A stretch of 64,000 nt of DNA. Origin: Corallococcus sp. NCRR (lineage in GTDB: Bacteria > Myxococcota > Myxococcia > Myxococcales > Myxococcaceae). The stretch covers positions 5,208,001 to 5,272,000 of the forward strand of contig NZ_CP114039.1 of assembly GCF_026965535.1 (NCBI RefSeq). The letters are read 5' to 3'. Shown here one piece after another: positions 1-8,752 of this stretch (position 1 is its first letter; every line of letters starts with the position of its first letter). The notes beneath the pieces were generated by a model, which worked only from the letters and a program-made list of their open reading frames with translations, ran no database searches and was not told where the DNA came from. The position numbers and the translations under genes were made by a program.

Positions 1-229
1 CGTGGGACAGGCCGAGCGCGTCCGCGAGCAGCTCCGCGGTCTGCACCGCGCGCACCAGGGGGCTGGTGATGATGCCCATGAGCGGCGTGAGGCGCGCGAG
101 CTTCTTCGCGTGCTGACGGAAGGCGGCGCGGCCCTGGGACGTGAGGGCGCGGGCCTCGTCGCCCAGGGCGTGGGAGTCCTCGGCCACGGCGTGGCGCACG
201 AGGAGGAGGGGCAGGTCGCGTTCGGCCAT
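1..229 (-). CDS. sixA: SixA-like phosphohistidine phosphatase (partial)
   Basis: About 76 N-terminal residues of a histidine-phosphatase-superfamily protein; the rest lies beyond the left edge. The product starts MAERDLPLLLVRHAVAED, with the superfamily RH signature at residues 12-13 (the His is the phospho-acceptor), and continues with a SixA-like SPLVRAVQTAELL segment. SixA enzymes remove phosphate from His-containing phosphotransfer proteins, although small members of the superfamily can act on other phosphoesters, so the substrate is inferred. The ATG is the only good start in front of the RH motif. It is followed on the same strand by no gene visible in the window. Confidence 0.8.
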   Translation of the reverse strand, partial: MAERDLPLLLVRHAVAEDSHALGDEARALTSQGRAAFRQHAKKLARLTPLMGIITSPLVRAVQTAELLADALGLSH

Positions 230-294
230 GGGCGCGCGTTGTAGTGCGTTTCGCGCCCGCGCGGATGTGACGAACGGGTGGACTGCTGAGTGGA

Positions 295-735
295 CTACTC
301 CACACCGCCCAGCAGGAACGCGAGCAGCAGCAGCGCGAGCACGCCGGTGGTGATGGCGGCGAAGGTGCGGTCCTTCTGCGCGCGGAAGATGCCCAGGGAC
401 AGGGCCACGCGCAGCACGGGCACGGTGATCATCACCAGCAGCCCCGCCATCACGAAGGACTGGCCGCGCACGGCCATGACGCCCTCGAAGACATCCGTCA
501 GCTGGTGCGGCGCCTCGTCCGGCGAGGTGAGGCGCAGGAGCGCGTCCGAGGACGAGAAGTAGTCCGGGTGCCGCAAGAAGGTCATCACCATGCCGCACAT
601 CACGAGCGACAGGCTGAGCAGCACGCCGCCGCGCAGCAGTTGGCTGATGAGCAGCTCCGGTGTGAGCGGCACCACCTCGTCCTGCGCGACGGCGGTGGTG
701 GTCGTCTCTGGAGAAGACGAAGGTTCGGCGCTCAT
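295..735 (-). CDS. DUF1634 membrane protein
   Basis: A 146-residue protein with three predicted membrane segments (about residues 31-52, 90-115 and 125-146) after a polar Ser/Thr-rich N-terminus. It fits DUF1634, a family usually encoded beside TauE/SafE-type exporters. Its ATG overlaps the stop codon of the upstream TauE/SafE gene by 4 bp (ATGA), so the two are translationally coupled. I chose this start over one 13 codons upstream because of that overlap. A role as accessory subunit of the anion exporter is inferred from the pairing; no catalytic residues are visible. Confidence 0.8.
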   Translation of the reverse strand: MSAEPSSSPETTTTAVAQDEVVPLTPELLISQLLRGGVLLSLSLVMCGMVMTFLRHPDYFSSSDALLRLTSPDEAPHQLTDVFEGVMAVRGQSFVMAGLLVMITVPVLRVALSLGIFRAQKDRTFAAITTGVLALLLLAFLLGGVE

Positions 736-1595
736 CCGCGTATCCCCTTGGACAGCATCTCGTAGGACACCCACAGCAGCACGGCCACGAAGAGCATGCG
801 CAGGGAGCCGCTCTTGAGCTTCGTCAGGTAGCGCGAGCCCGCGAACGCGCCCAGCGTGACGCCCACGCAGACGGGGCCGGCGATGAACGGGTCGATGTCC
901 CCGCGCGCGAAGTAGATGCCCGCGCTGGCCGCCGCCGTGACGCCAATCATGAAGTTGCTGGTGGCGGTGGAGACCTTGATGGGCAGCCCCATCGCCAGGT
1001 CCATGGCCGGGACCTTCAGCGCGCCGGAGCCGATGCCGAGCAGCCCGCTCACCGTGCCCGCGATGTACATGAGCCCCAGGCCCACGAGCGGCCGGTGCAC
1101 GCGGTACGTCACCTCGCCGCCGGTGGACACGTCGTAGTAGCTGCCGTGCAGCGCGAGCCGGTCCGCGAGGGCATCCGGAGGCGGCTCTTCACGGGGGCCG
1201 CCGTCCTCGCGCAGCTTGCGCAACATCGCGAGCGCCGAATAGGCCATCACCGCGCCGAAGAGGAAGTACAGCGCGCGGCCGCCCACCATGCCCGCGAGCA
1301 TCGCGCCCGTGACGGCGCCCGCCACGGTGGCCAGCTCCAGGAACATGGCCACGCGCATGTTGGCCAGGCCGTCGCGTACGTATGCCGCCGCCGCGCCGCT
1401 GGACGTGGCGATGACGGACACGATGGAGGCTCCCACCGCGTAGCGGATGTCCACCTTGAGCACGAGCGTGAGGACGGGGATGAGGATGAGGCCACCGCCC
1501 AGGCCCAGCAGCGAACCCAGCAGGCCCGCTCCAATGGAGACGCACAGCACGATGGCGACGAAGTTGAACGGAGTGGCGTCCAAGGCGATGGCCAT
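732..1595 (-). CDS. TauE/SafE family anion exporter
   Basis: A 287-residue polytopic membrane protein of the TauE/SafE (DUF81) family, members of which export sulfite, sulfoacetate or related organosulfur anions. The N-terminal repeat carries the glycine-rich segment GSLLGLGGGLILIPVL and the C-terminal half repeats the theme (GLLGIGSGALKVPAM), as expected for the internally duplicated family. An AGGAGGAAG ribosome binding site directly precedes the ATG. It is coupled by a 4-bp overlap to the DUF1634 gene downstream. The substrate cannot be read from the sequence. Confidence 0.88.
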   Translation of the reverse strand: MAIALDATPFNFVAIVLCVSIGAGLLGSLLGLGGGLILIPVLTLVLKVDIRYAVGASIVSVIATSSGAAAAYVRDGLANMRVAMFLELATVAGAVTGAMLAGMVGGRALYFLFGAVMAYSALAMLRKLREDGGPREEPPPDALADRLALHGSYYDVSTGGEVTYRVHRPLVGLGLMYIAGTVSGLLGIGSGALKVPAMDLAMGLPIKVSTATSNFMIGVTAAASAGIYFARGDIDPFIAGPVCVGVTLGAFAGSRYLTKLKSGSLRMLFVAVLLWVSYEMLSKGIRG

Positions 1596-1691
1596 CTTCC
1601 TCCTGGCCCTCCCGCATGCAAGCGCTTCACGCGGAGCCCGGCTGGTTGCCCGCTCCAGGCCATCCCCCGGGGGCGAGGTACGCGTCGACCC

Positions 1692-1952
1692 TCAACGTTG
1701 GCGGGACGCGTCGGACGGCTTCGTGTCGTGTGATGGGGGTGTATCCGGGGGCTGTGGCATGGGCCAGCCCTGGAAGAGCGGCCAACCCCGGTAGGGGTTG
1801 CCCCGGGTGGGCTCTTCTTCCGGGGGGCCAGGTGCTTCAGGGCGATGCGCACCGGGGCGGGGGGGCGTGCGCAGCAGCACCCACGTCAGCACGACGCACA
1901 GCAGGCTCATCACGACGATGCTCCACGCGCGCGTGCGGGGCTCCAGCTCCAT
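1692..1952 (-). CDS. small single-pass membrane protein, unknown function
   Basis: An 86-residue reading frame whose ATG abuts the stop codon of the chloride channel gene upstream, which argues that it is real and co-translated. Residues about 10-27 form one hydrophobic segment, followed by a Pro-rich, probably disordered tail (GPPEEEPTRG, MPQPPDTPP). I do not recognise a family. It may be an accessory to the channel or an independent small protein. The 96 bases between it and the TauE/SafE gene hold only that gene's upstream region. Confidence 0.55.
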   Translation of the reverse strand: MELEPRTRAWSIVVMSLLCVVLTWVLLRTPPRPGAHRPEAPGPPEEEPTRGNPYRGWPLFQGWPMPQPPDTPPSHDTKPSDASRQR

Positions 1953-3728
1953 CTAGAAGCGCCCCCGCTTGAGCAGGTCGCCCTTGGACAGCGAACCCAG
2001 CAGGTGCCGGCGTCCGTCCACCACGGGCAGCCGGTCCAGTTCCGTGTGGCCGAACCGCGCGGCCACCTCCGACAGGGACAGGTCCGGGGTAATGGGTTGC
2101 ACGCCGGTGTCCATCACGTCCGCGGCCACGGTGGCCTGGAGCAGCGAGTGGTCCGGCAGGTGGCCCTTGAGCGCGTCCAGGGTGATGACGCCCAGCAGGC
2201 GCCCCTCCGCGTCGGTGACGTAGAGGTCCGCGCCCGCGGGCTGCTCCAGCAGCAGCACGACCACCTCGTCGAAGGGCGCGGAAGGGGGCACCCGCTGCGT
2301 GGCCGGTGACAGCAGCGAGCGCACGCCTTCCTCCCGCAGCCAGTGCGGCACGGTGGCGGGCACGCGCACGTCGCGCTTGGCGAGCACGGACGTGTAGAGC
2401 GACTCCGGCTCCAGCCGGCGGCTGACGACGGCGGCCACCACCGCGGCGAGCATCAGCGGGAGGATGAGGTCGTAGTCGCCGGTCATCTCGAAGATCATCA
2501 GCACCGCGGACACGGACGCATGCGTGGTGCCCGCGAGCACCGCGCCCATGCCGAGCAGCGCATAGGCCCCGCTGGGCGCCGCGCCGCCCGGGAGCGCCCG
2601 CTCCACCAGCATCCCGAACGCGCCGCCCAGCAGCGCGCCGAAGAAGAGGGACGGGGTGAAGAGCCCGCCCGGCACCCCCGCGCCCGCGCACAGCGACGTC
2701 ACCGCCAGCTTCGCCAGGGGTAGGATGAGCAGCAGCGTGAGGGGCAGCGTCCCGTGCAGCGCCATGTTCACCGAATCGTAGCCGTTGCCCATGAGGTACG
2801 GCCCCGCGATGGCGGTGAGTCCCACCACGGTCATCGCGACCAGCGGCATGAACGGGGTGAGCCACGACGGCAGCTTGTCCAGCAGGTCCGACGTGAAGTT
2901 GATGCCGCGTACGTAGAGCGCGGAGGCCCCGCCCACGAGCACGCCCAGGAGGATTGCCAGCACCAGCTCCCGCGGGTGGGTGAGGGCGTAGTGGGGGATG
3001 ACGTAGCTGGGATGATCCGCGATGAGGGTGCGCGACACGAGCGTCGCCACCACGCACGACACGACGATGGGGCCGAAGAGCTCCAGCGCGAAGCTGCCCA
3101 GCAGCACCTCCAGGCCGAAGAGCGCCGCGCCGATGGGGACGTTGTACGCGGACGCGATGCCCGCCGAAGCGCCGCACGCCACCAGCACGCGGGCCTGGCC
3201 CGGCCCCAGCCGCAGCCACCCGGACAGCGCGGAGCCACTGGCCGCGCCTGTCTGGAGGAGCGCGCCCTCGCGGCCCAGCGGAGCCCCCAGCGCCACCGCG
3301 ATGATGGACACGAAGCCGCGCAACAGCGCGCGGGGGAAGGGCAGCCGGCCGGACTTCACCCAGATGGATTCGATGATGCCCGCGGTGCCGTGGCCTCGCA
3401 GGGGCTGGCCCACCACCAGGGACACCAGCGTCACCAGCGCGCCACCCAGCACCGGCACCAGGAACCGGCGCCAGCCTGGCGACGCGAGCGCTCCCTCCAG
3501 GAAGTGCTCCGTGTTGGTCTGCCAGAACAGGTGCTGGGTGAAGCGCAGCACCGCGAGCAGCGCCACCGCGCCCAGGCCGGAGATGAGGCCCACGCCCACC
3601 ACCAGCACCCAGAAGCGCCGCTCCTGGCCCAACATGCCCTGGAGGATCCGCCGCATCCAGGGCGAGGGCTGCCCCGTCCTCAGGTCGGGATGTACGGCTC
3701 CGGATGCGGGTTCGGGCATGGCCTCCAC
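1953..3728 (-). CDS. CLC-family chloride channel with CBS domains
   Basis: A 591-residue CLC protein. The selectivity-filter signature appears as GREGA (residues 152-156), with the gating glutamate at 154, and GLFTPSLFFG matches the GxFxP filter helix. The helix that carries the proton glutamate in E. coli ClcA reads LFGLEVLLG here: by alignment from memory the proton-pathway Glu is Val208, as in true CLC channels rather than H+/Cl- exchangers. The GSGIP serine loop is replaced by GHGTAG. Residues about 455-585 form a cytoplasmic CBS pair. The N-terminal 35 residues are soluble; a start at the second Met, three codons on, is also possible. Confidence 0.9.
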   Translation of the reverse strand: MEAMPEPASGAVHPDLRTGQPSPWMRRILQGMLGQERRFWVLVVGVGLISGLGAVALLAVLRFTQHLFWQTNTEHFLEGALASPGWRRFLVPVLGGALVTLVSLVVGQPLRGHGTAGIIESIWVKSGRLPFPRALLRGFVSIIAVALGAPLGREGALLQTGAASGSALSGWLRLGPGQARVLVACGASAGIASAYNVPIGAALFGLEVLLGSFALELFGPIVVSCVVATLVSRTLIADHPSYVIPHYALTHPRELVLAILLGVLVGGASALYVRGINFTSDLLDKLPSWLTPFMPLVAMTVVGLTAIAGPYLMGNGYDSVNMALHGTLPLTLLLILPLAKLAVTSLCAGAGVPGGLFTPSLFFGALLGGAFGMLVERALPGGAAPSGAYALLGMGAVLAGTTHASVSAVLMIFEMTGDYDLILPLMLAAVVAAVVSRRLEPESLYTSVLAKRDVRVPATVPHWLREEGVRSLLSPATQRVPPSAPFDEVVVLLLEQPAGADLYVTDAEGRLLGVITLDALKGHLPDHSLLQATVAADVMDTGVQPITPDLSLSEVAARFGHTELDRLPVVDGRRHLLGSLSKGDLLKRGRF

Positions 3729-3820
3729 ACCTGTCCAATGTACGGAGGCCGGAAGGCCCTTCCCGGATCCGCGCGGTGATTTCCATCGACCGCCGCCCGG
3801 CTGGTTGTCTTCCGGACGGA

Positions 3821-5419
3821 CTACCGACCTGATGGTACCCTGGCCGCCTTGCCCTGCGTGCTCTTCGCGGGCTGGCGCGCCCCGGTGTCACGAGGCGGCG
3901 TGTTCGCGGGGGCCTGACCCGCGGGCTCACCCGTGAGGCCCAGGTGGATGCCGGGCGGCGGAGGGTTCTTCAGCACGGACTCCGTGCGCGTCGCGGCCTC
4001 CGTGGCGTCCGGCGCGAAGCGGTCCGCCAGCTCCGCGACGGCGTCGCTCATCTCCCGGTGCGCGACGATGGTGCGCTCCAGCGTCTTGCCCAGCCGGGCC
4101 GACGTGTCGAAGGTCTGCCGGGATTCGTCCGAGCCCGGCAGCGAGTCCTGGTACGAGAACGTCAGCGTCGCGTCCCGGCGCAGCGCATCCAGCAGCCGGG
4201 CCAGTTGCTGTTGCAACTCCGCGTCCTGCTCCGCGCGAGGGCGCTCCAGCAACCCCCGCTCGCCGCCGAACCAGACGCGCCCCACCTTCCCGAAGCCCCC
4301 GTCCGCGGAAGCAGCGGGCAGGTCCTCCAGCACGAGCAGCGGGTGCACGCGGCGGGGGAAGTCCTGTTCATACAGCACGAAGAGCAGGGTGCCGTCCGCG
4401 CGAGGGAACACCGCCGCGGTGCGCGAGCCGAAGGGGAAGAAGGGCGTGGCGGACACCTCCGCGCGCTTCGCCACGCGGGCGCGGGCCAGCGCGTCCAGCG
4501 GCGTCGTGTCATCCAAAGCGCGCTTGGGTGTGCGGCGCAGGTTGTTCATCAGGTCGCGCGCCTGATCGATGCCCACCACCACGTTGAGCGCGCTGCCTCG
4601 CGAGTAGCCCGCGTGGTAGACGCCCACCAGCTCGAACTCGCCCGTCTTGCAGGAGATGGCGAGCACGGGCGACCCCGAGTTGCCCTGCGACACGAGCGCG
4701 TCGATGACGAAGTCGTCGTGGTACCACTCCTTGTACTCGTCGCGGTCGTAGGCGGAGATGACCTTGCCCATGTTGGTGGCGTTGAAGACGCCCAGCGGGA
4801 AGCCGCGCACGTCCACCACGTCGCGCTCGCGCACGGCGGCGCTCCTGCCCACCTTCCACGGCATCACCGTCAGGGACGCCTTGGACTTGATGACGGCCAG
4901 GTCCAGTTGCGGATCCACCACCGCCTTGGACAGCGGGATGTCGTCGCGGTCGTACTTGTCCGCCTCGTTCTCCACGATGCTCAAGCCGTCCTTCACGCGC
5001 TTGCAGCCGGAAGGCACGCCGTCCACCGGGTGCGCGTCGCTGGTGACGTCCGGCCACTCCACCACGTGCTCGTTGGTGAGCAGCAGCGTCTCCCCCGCCT
5101 GCTGCTTGTACGCGAACGCGGTGCCGTGCGCGGACACCGGCGTGCGCGTGCGGCGCACGTTGCCCTCGGCGCCGTAGGACAGGCACTCGTACACGGCGGT
5201 GCTGCGCACGCAGTACGTGTACTTCTTCTTCATCGCCTGCTCGAACGCCCGCGCCTTGGGCGACAGCGCGGCGTAGCTGTCCGCGTATTCGCCTTCGCAG
5301 TACGGCGCGGGCGGCGGCGCTTCCTCCGCAGGCGCTTCCGGGGGCGGCGAGGGAGCCTCTGCTCCGGCGGCGGTGAGGGACACCGCCACCACCGACAGTC
5401 CGACCATCCACCCGACCAT
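3821..5419 (-). CDS. secreted trypsin-like serine protease
   Basis: A 532-residue protein starting with a signal peptide (MVGWMVGLSVVAVSLTAAGA) and a Pro/Glu-rich linker. It has a chymotrypsin-fold triad of the DegP/S1C type: His118 in TNEHVVEW, Asp173 in LDLAVIK and Ser248 in GNSGSPV. No PDZ domain is obvious; instead about 230 residues without a clear family match follow, ending in a Pro/Thr-rich tail. The start was chosen because GGGAGGGG sits just upstream of this ATG; a frame extending 20 codons further lacks a signal-peptide-like N-terminus. It is a single gene between the chloride channel and the metallophosphoesterase. Extracytoplasmic location is inferred; the substrate is unknown. 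Confidence 0.85.
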   Translation of the reverse strand: MVGWMVGLSVVAVSLTAAGAEAPSPPPEAPAEEAPPPAPYCEGEYADSYAALSPKARAFEQAMKKKYTYCVRSTAVYECLSYGAEGNVRRTRTPVSAHGTAFAYKQQAGETLLLTNEHVVEWPDVTSDAHPVDGVPSGCKRVKDGLSIVENEADKYDRDDIPLSKAVVDPQLDLAVIKSKASLTVMPWKVGRSAAVRERDVVDVRGFPLGVFNATNMGKVISAYDRDEYKEWYHDDFVIDALVSQGNSGSPVLAISCKTGEFELVGVYHAGYSRGSALNVVVGIDQARDLMNNLRRTPKRALDDTTPLDALARARVAKRAEVSATPFFPFGSRTAAVFPRADGTLLFVLYEQDFPRRVHPLLVLEDLPAASADGGFGKVGRVWFGGERGLLERPRAEQDAELQQQLARLLDALRRDATLTFSYQDSLPGSDESRQTFDTSARLGKTLERTIVAHREMSDAVAELADRFAPDATEAATRTESVLKNPPPPGIHLGLTGEPAGQAPANTPPRDTGARQPAKSTQGKAARVPSGR

Positions 5420-5605
5420 GGCCCCTCCCGCGTTGTCGTCGCTGAGGTTGTTGCTAAGGACCGGCGAGCCCTCGTGCATCTGTGCGCGCGGGAGGCCAGG
5501 CGGGTTTCTCGGTGCGAAAAGCCCGCTGTCCGTCAGAAGTGACGGGACGCGTGTCCATTCCCGGACGGGCAGGCCCCACGCGCACGCACCCGGTGGGCGT
5601 GGGCC

Positions 5606-6556
5606 TCACCCGTCCAGGTCGTTGAGCGCGTCGGGCGGCAGCGGCGAGGCGCCCGTCACCGTGCCGTCCAGGTCCAGGGGCAGCGTGGACGGATCGACCT
5701 CTGGCGGAGGGCTGTTCTCGAAGGGCGCCGCGAGCGCCGGGCGAGCGCCCCCCGCCCCCGGAGGCGGACGCAGCACGGGCCCCGGAGGCGGCAGCCCCGA
5801 GTGCCGCCGCGCGGCCTCCATCAGGGCGTTGTGGTGGCGGTACCGCGCCTCCACGAGCTTGTGGATGAGCAGCGGCCCCCCGGGCACGCGGCGCGCGGTG
5901 AGGGCCTGGGTGGCCTTGCGCACCGGGTAGCGCACGCGGCGGATCTGCACGCGCCAGCCCTTGGGGGTGAAGGTGAAGACGCCGTAGGCGGGGCGCAGGT
6001 CGCCGTCGCGGGGAATGCCGGCGCTGGCCACGTCCGCGATGAGCATCCGGCCCACGCGCCGGCGGTAGGGGAAGTGCAGGTGCCCGAAGGCGCACGCGGC
6101 CGCGTCCAGGTGCGTGAAGAAGCGGCGCACCGCGTGGTCGTCCAGCGTGGGGTCCAGCGACTCCTCCAGGTTGCGGGGGTTCGCGTGGCAGATGAACAGG
6201 TCCTGTCCCTTGCGCGGCGTGTAGCGCAGGGAGAAGGGCATCTGTCCCAACTGGTGGAGCAGCGTGTCGCCCAGCTGGTCGCGCGTCCAGCGCAAGAGCT
6301 CCGTCTTCCAGTGGTCGCGCTCGCGGTACGCACCGCCCAGGTAGTTGCCGGCGAGGTACGCGTCCGTGTTGCCCATGATGAGGGCGTGGCACTTGCTGAA
6401 GAGCAGCTCCACCGTCTCGCGCGGGTGCGCGCCGCGCAGGGCCAGGTCTCCGGCCGCGACGATGTAATCCGGCGCCACCGATTTGGTGATGTCGTCCAGC
6501 ACGGCCTCGCAGGCCGGAAGGTTCCCGTGAATGTCCGCGAGGATGGCGACCCGCAT
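5606..6556 (-). CDS. calcineurin-like metallophosphoesterase
   Basis: A 316-residue metallophosphoesterase. Metal ligands are visible in order: DIHGN (residues 8-12), GDLA, GNTD (in place of the usual GNHD), a central His in ICHANPR, and GHLH near residue 190. After the roughly 230-residue catalytic domain comes a Pro/Gly-rich tail of about 80 residues. The arrangement resembles YfcE/serine-threonine-phosphatase-like members, but the substrate is unknown. It begins 13 bases after phoR ends, so it is probably co-transcribed with phoB-phoR and may be part of the phosphate response (inference). An ATG 12 bases upstream is an alternative start. Confidence 0.82.
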   Translation of the reverse strand: MRVAILADIHGNLPACEAVLDDITKSVAPDYIVAAGDLALRGAHPRETVELLFSKCHALIMGNTDAYLAGNYLGGAYRERDHWKTELLRWTRDQLGDTLLHQLGQMPFSLRYTPRKGQDLFICHANPRNLEESLDPTLDDHAVRRFFTHLDAAACAFGHLHFPYRRRVGRMLIADVASAGIPRDGDLRPAYGVFTFTPKGWRVQIRRVRYPVRKATQALTARRVPGGPLLIHKLVEARYRHHNALMEAARRHSGLPPPGPVLRPPPGAGGARPALAAPFENSPPPEVDPSTLPLDLDGTVTGASPLPPDALNDLDG

Positions 6557-6569
6557 GGCCGCCCCCATC

Positions 6570-7931
6570 CTAGCCCGTCGCCGCCGTCGGGCCAGCCGCT
6601 GAGGGTAGAAAAATGACGAAGGTGCTGCCCACGTTCGGCTGGCTCTCCACCTTCACCTCGCCGTCCATCGCGCCCATCAGGTGCTTCACGATGGAAAGGC
6701 CCAGCCCCGTCCCCCCCATGTCCCGGCTTCGGCCCTTGTCCACCCGGTAGAATCGCTCGAAAATCCGGGAAAGATGCTTGGGCTCGATTCCCACGCCTGT
6801 GTCGCGCACGCGCACGACGCACCGGCCGCCCTCGTACGCTCCGTCCACGTCCACCCGGCCGCCCTCGGGCGTGTACTTCACCGCGTTGTCGAGCAGGTTG
6901 AGGAGCACCTGCTCGATGGCCCGCCCATCGCCCAGCGCCACCAGCTCCGGCGGCACGTGCAACCCGATTTGCTGGTTCTTGCCCTCGGCCTTGGGGCGCA
7001 CGCCCTCCGCGGCGCGGGAGACAGCCAGGGCCAGGGGCACCTCCGTGCGCTGGAAGGTCATCTCGCGGGCCTCCAGGCGGGAGAGCTCCAGCAGGTCCTC
7101 CACCAGCTCGGAGAGGCGCTCGGACTGACGGTGGATGATCTCCACCATCTTCGGCGCCACCTGGGTGTCCTGGAGCGCGCCGCCCTGGAGCGTCTCCGCG
7201 TAGCCCCGGATGGCGGTGATGGGCGTGCGCAGCTCGTGGGAGACGTTGGCCACGAAGTCCTTGCGCACCTTCTCCAGCCGGCGCAGTTCCGTGACGTCGT
7301 GGAAGACGGCGGCGCTGCCGGGCAGATCGCGCCCCACGGGCGTCACCCGCACGGCCAGGGTGCGGGAGTACAGGCCCTCGAGCGTCAGCTCCAGCCGCGT
7401 GGAGGCGCCTTCATGGCAGGCGCGGGCCACCGCGTCGTTGAGGGCCTCGTTGCGGATGAGCGCGAGCGGACGCTGGCCCACGATGGCGCCGTGGGCGGGC
7501 CGGAGCATCTCCGCGAGCGCGTCGTTGTGCCGCACCACGGTGCCCTCCGCGTCCGTCACCCAGAGCCCCTCCGCCATGCCGTCCAGCACGGCGGTGAGGA
7601 TGCGCGCCTCCTGATTGAGCGCGGCGGCGCGCATGGACAGCTTGTCGTCCAGCGTGTCGATGGCGTCTTCCAGCTGCGCCAGGTCGTCCGTGCGCTCCAG
7701 GCCCGCGGGCGGCGCCACGTCCACGCCCGCCGCCAGCGACTGCGTCTTCTGGGTCAGTGCGCGAAGCTGGCGCTCCATGGCCACGCGGCTGGTGCCCAGG
7801 GCCAGCGCGGAGCCCGCCAGCGTGACGAGCCCCGCCGCGAGCGCGCCCGCCGGGTGCCCGAAGAGCACGAGCAGCGTCGAGACGAGCAGGGGAGGGACGA
7901 GCAGGGCCAGGAGCGTGAAGCGCAGGGGCAT
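6570..7931 (-). CDS. phoR: PhoR-type sensor histidine kinase
   Basis: A 453-residue kinase. Two closely spaced N-terminal membrane helices (about 3-20 and 28-45) have almost no periplasmic loop, as in E. coli PhoR. They are followed by a linker, a PAS domain (about 110-215), HisKA with phospho-acceptor His232 in NVSHELRTP, and a HATPase domain with N box (LLDNAVKYTP), G1 (DTGVGI) and G2 (GGTGLGLSIV) motifs. It lies 7 bases after phoB. The missing sensory domain fits kinases that read phosphate status through PstSCAB-PhoU, but no pst or phoU gene is in the window. The phosphate assignment rests on architecture and the PhoB partner. Confidence 0.88.
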   Translation of the reverse strand: MPLRFTLLALLVPPLLVSTLLVLFGHPAGALAAGLVTLAGSALALGTSRVAMERQLRALTQKTQSLAAGVDVAPPAGLERTDDLAQLEDAIDTLDDKLSMRAAALNQEARILTAVLDGMAEGLWVTDAEGTVVRHNDALAEMLRPAHGAIVGQRPLALIRNEALNDAVARACHEGASTRLELTLEGLYSRTLAVRVTPVGRDLPGSAAVFHDVTELRRLEKVRKDFVANVSHELRTPITAIRGYAETLQGGALQDTQVAPKMVEIIHRQSERLSELVEDLLELSRLEAREMTFQRTEVPLALAVSRAAEGVRPKAEGKNQQIGLHVPPELVALGDGRAIEQVLLNLLDNAVKYTPEGGRVDVDGAYEGGRCVVRVRDTGVGIEPKHLSRIFERFYRVDKGRSRDMGGTGLGLSIVKHLMGAMDGEVKVESQPNVGSTFVIFLPSAAGPTAATG

Positions 7932-7938
7932 GGCGGCC

Positions 7939-8619
7939 TCACGGAGGGCTGAGCTTGTAGCCCACGCCGCGCACGGTCTCGATGATGTCGCCCGCGGGGC
8001 CCAGCTTCTCACGCAGGCGCTTGATGTGCGTGTCCACGGTGCGCGTGTGGATCTCGGCCTGGATGCCCCAGACGTCGGACAGGAGCACCTCGCGCGTCTG
8101 CACGCGGTCGCTCCGCTCCAGGAGCGTGCGCAGCAGGCGGAACTCCAGCGCGGTGAGGATGATCTCCTCGCCCTTCACCCGCACCTGGTGGCGCGACGTG
8201 TCCAGGCTGATGTCGCCCGCGGCCAGCAACGCGGCGGGGCCCTCCTCCGCGTCCGCGCGGCGCAGCACGGCCTTCACGCGCAGGAGCAATTCGCGCACGG
8301 AGAAGGGCTTCACCACGTAGTCGTCCGCGCCCAATTCCAGACCCTGGATGCGGTCCGCCTCCTGGCCCTTGGCGCTGACGATGACGACCGCGGCCTTCTT
8401 CAGCTCCGCGTCGCTCTTGAGCATGCGCAAGACCTCACCGCCCGCCACGTCCGGCAGCATCAGGTCCAGCAGCACCAGGTCCGGAGGATGGGCCCGCGCC
8501 CGGGCGAGGCCCCCCGCGCCGGTGTTCGCCGTGTCCGTTTCGAAGCCCGCCGCGCGGAGATTGTAGTCGACGAGTCCGGCCAGGTCCTGCTCGTCCTCGA
8601 TGATGAGGATGCGCGCCAT
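7939..8619 (-). CDS. phoB: PhoB-type response regulator
   Basis: A 226-residue OmpR/PhoB-class regulator. The receiver domain has the acidic pair at residues 8-9, phospho-acceptor Asp52 (LLDLMLPD) and the conserved Lys in VVKPFS. The C-terminal winged helix ends in RTVDTHIKRLREKLG and VRGVGYKL, typical of PhoB. The ATG beginning MARILIIEDE was chosen; an upstream in-frame start would add 31 residues unlike any receiver. An 11-bp direct repeat resembling a Pho box lies 64 bases upstream, suggesting autoregulation. It is transcribed with phoR and probably the metallophosphoesterase. Confidence 0.9.
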   Translation of the reverse strand: MARILIIEDEQDLAGLVDYNLRAAGFETDTANTGAGGLARARAHPPDLVLLDLMLPDVAGGEVLRMLKSDAELKKAAVVIVSAKGQEADRIQGLELGADDYVVKPFSVRELLLRVKAVLRRADAEEGPAALLAAGDISLDTSRHQVRVKGEEIILTALEFRLLRTLLERSDRVQTREVLLSDVWGIQAEIHTRTVDTHIKRLREKLGPAGDIIETVRGVGYKLSPP

Positions 8620-8683
8620 GAAGGTGCTCCCGCGAAGGGATGGAATGCGTGGCGTCCCGTAACAGATTCGTTCCGCCCCGCCC

Positions 8684-8705
8684 GGGACATCCATGTGACA
8701 TCCAT
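8684..8705 (-). promoter_or_regulatory. Pho-box-like 11-bp direct repeat upstream of phoB
   Basis: On the minus strand the two head-to-tail units read ATGGATGTCAC and ATGGATGTCCC, identical at 10 of 11 positions. The 11-bp periodicity and the TGTC core match the layout of PhoB sites (7-bp half-sites separated by 4 bp). It lies 64 bases upstream of the phoB start, in the expected place for autoregulation. Binding is inferred. Confidence 0.5.
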
Positions 8706-8752
8706 GCACCATGTCCGCTCGCCTCCCCGCCAGGGGACCGGCGCCCGGGGCG

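Noticed and set aside
1837-3930. A 697-codon minus-strand frame overlapping the chloride channel gene
   Set aside because: Same strand but different frame from the clear CLC protein; Arg/Gly/Pro-rich with no conservation.
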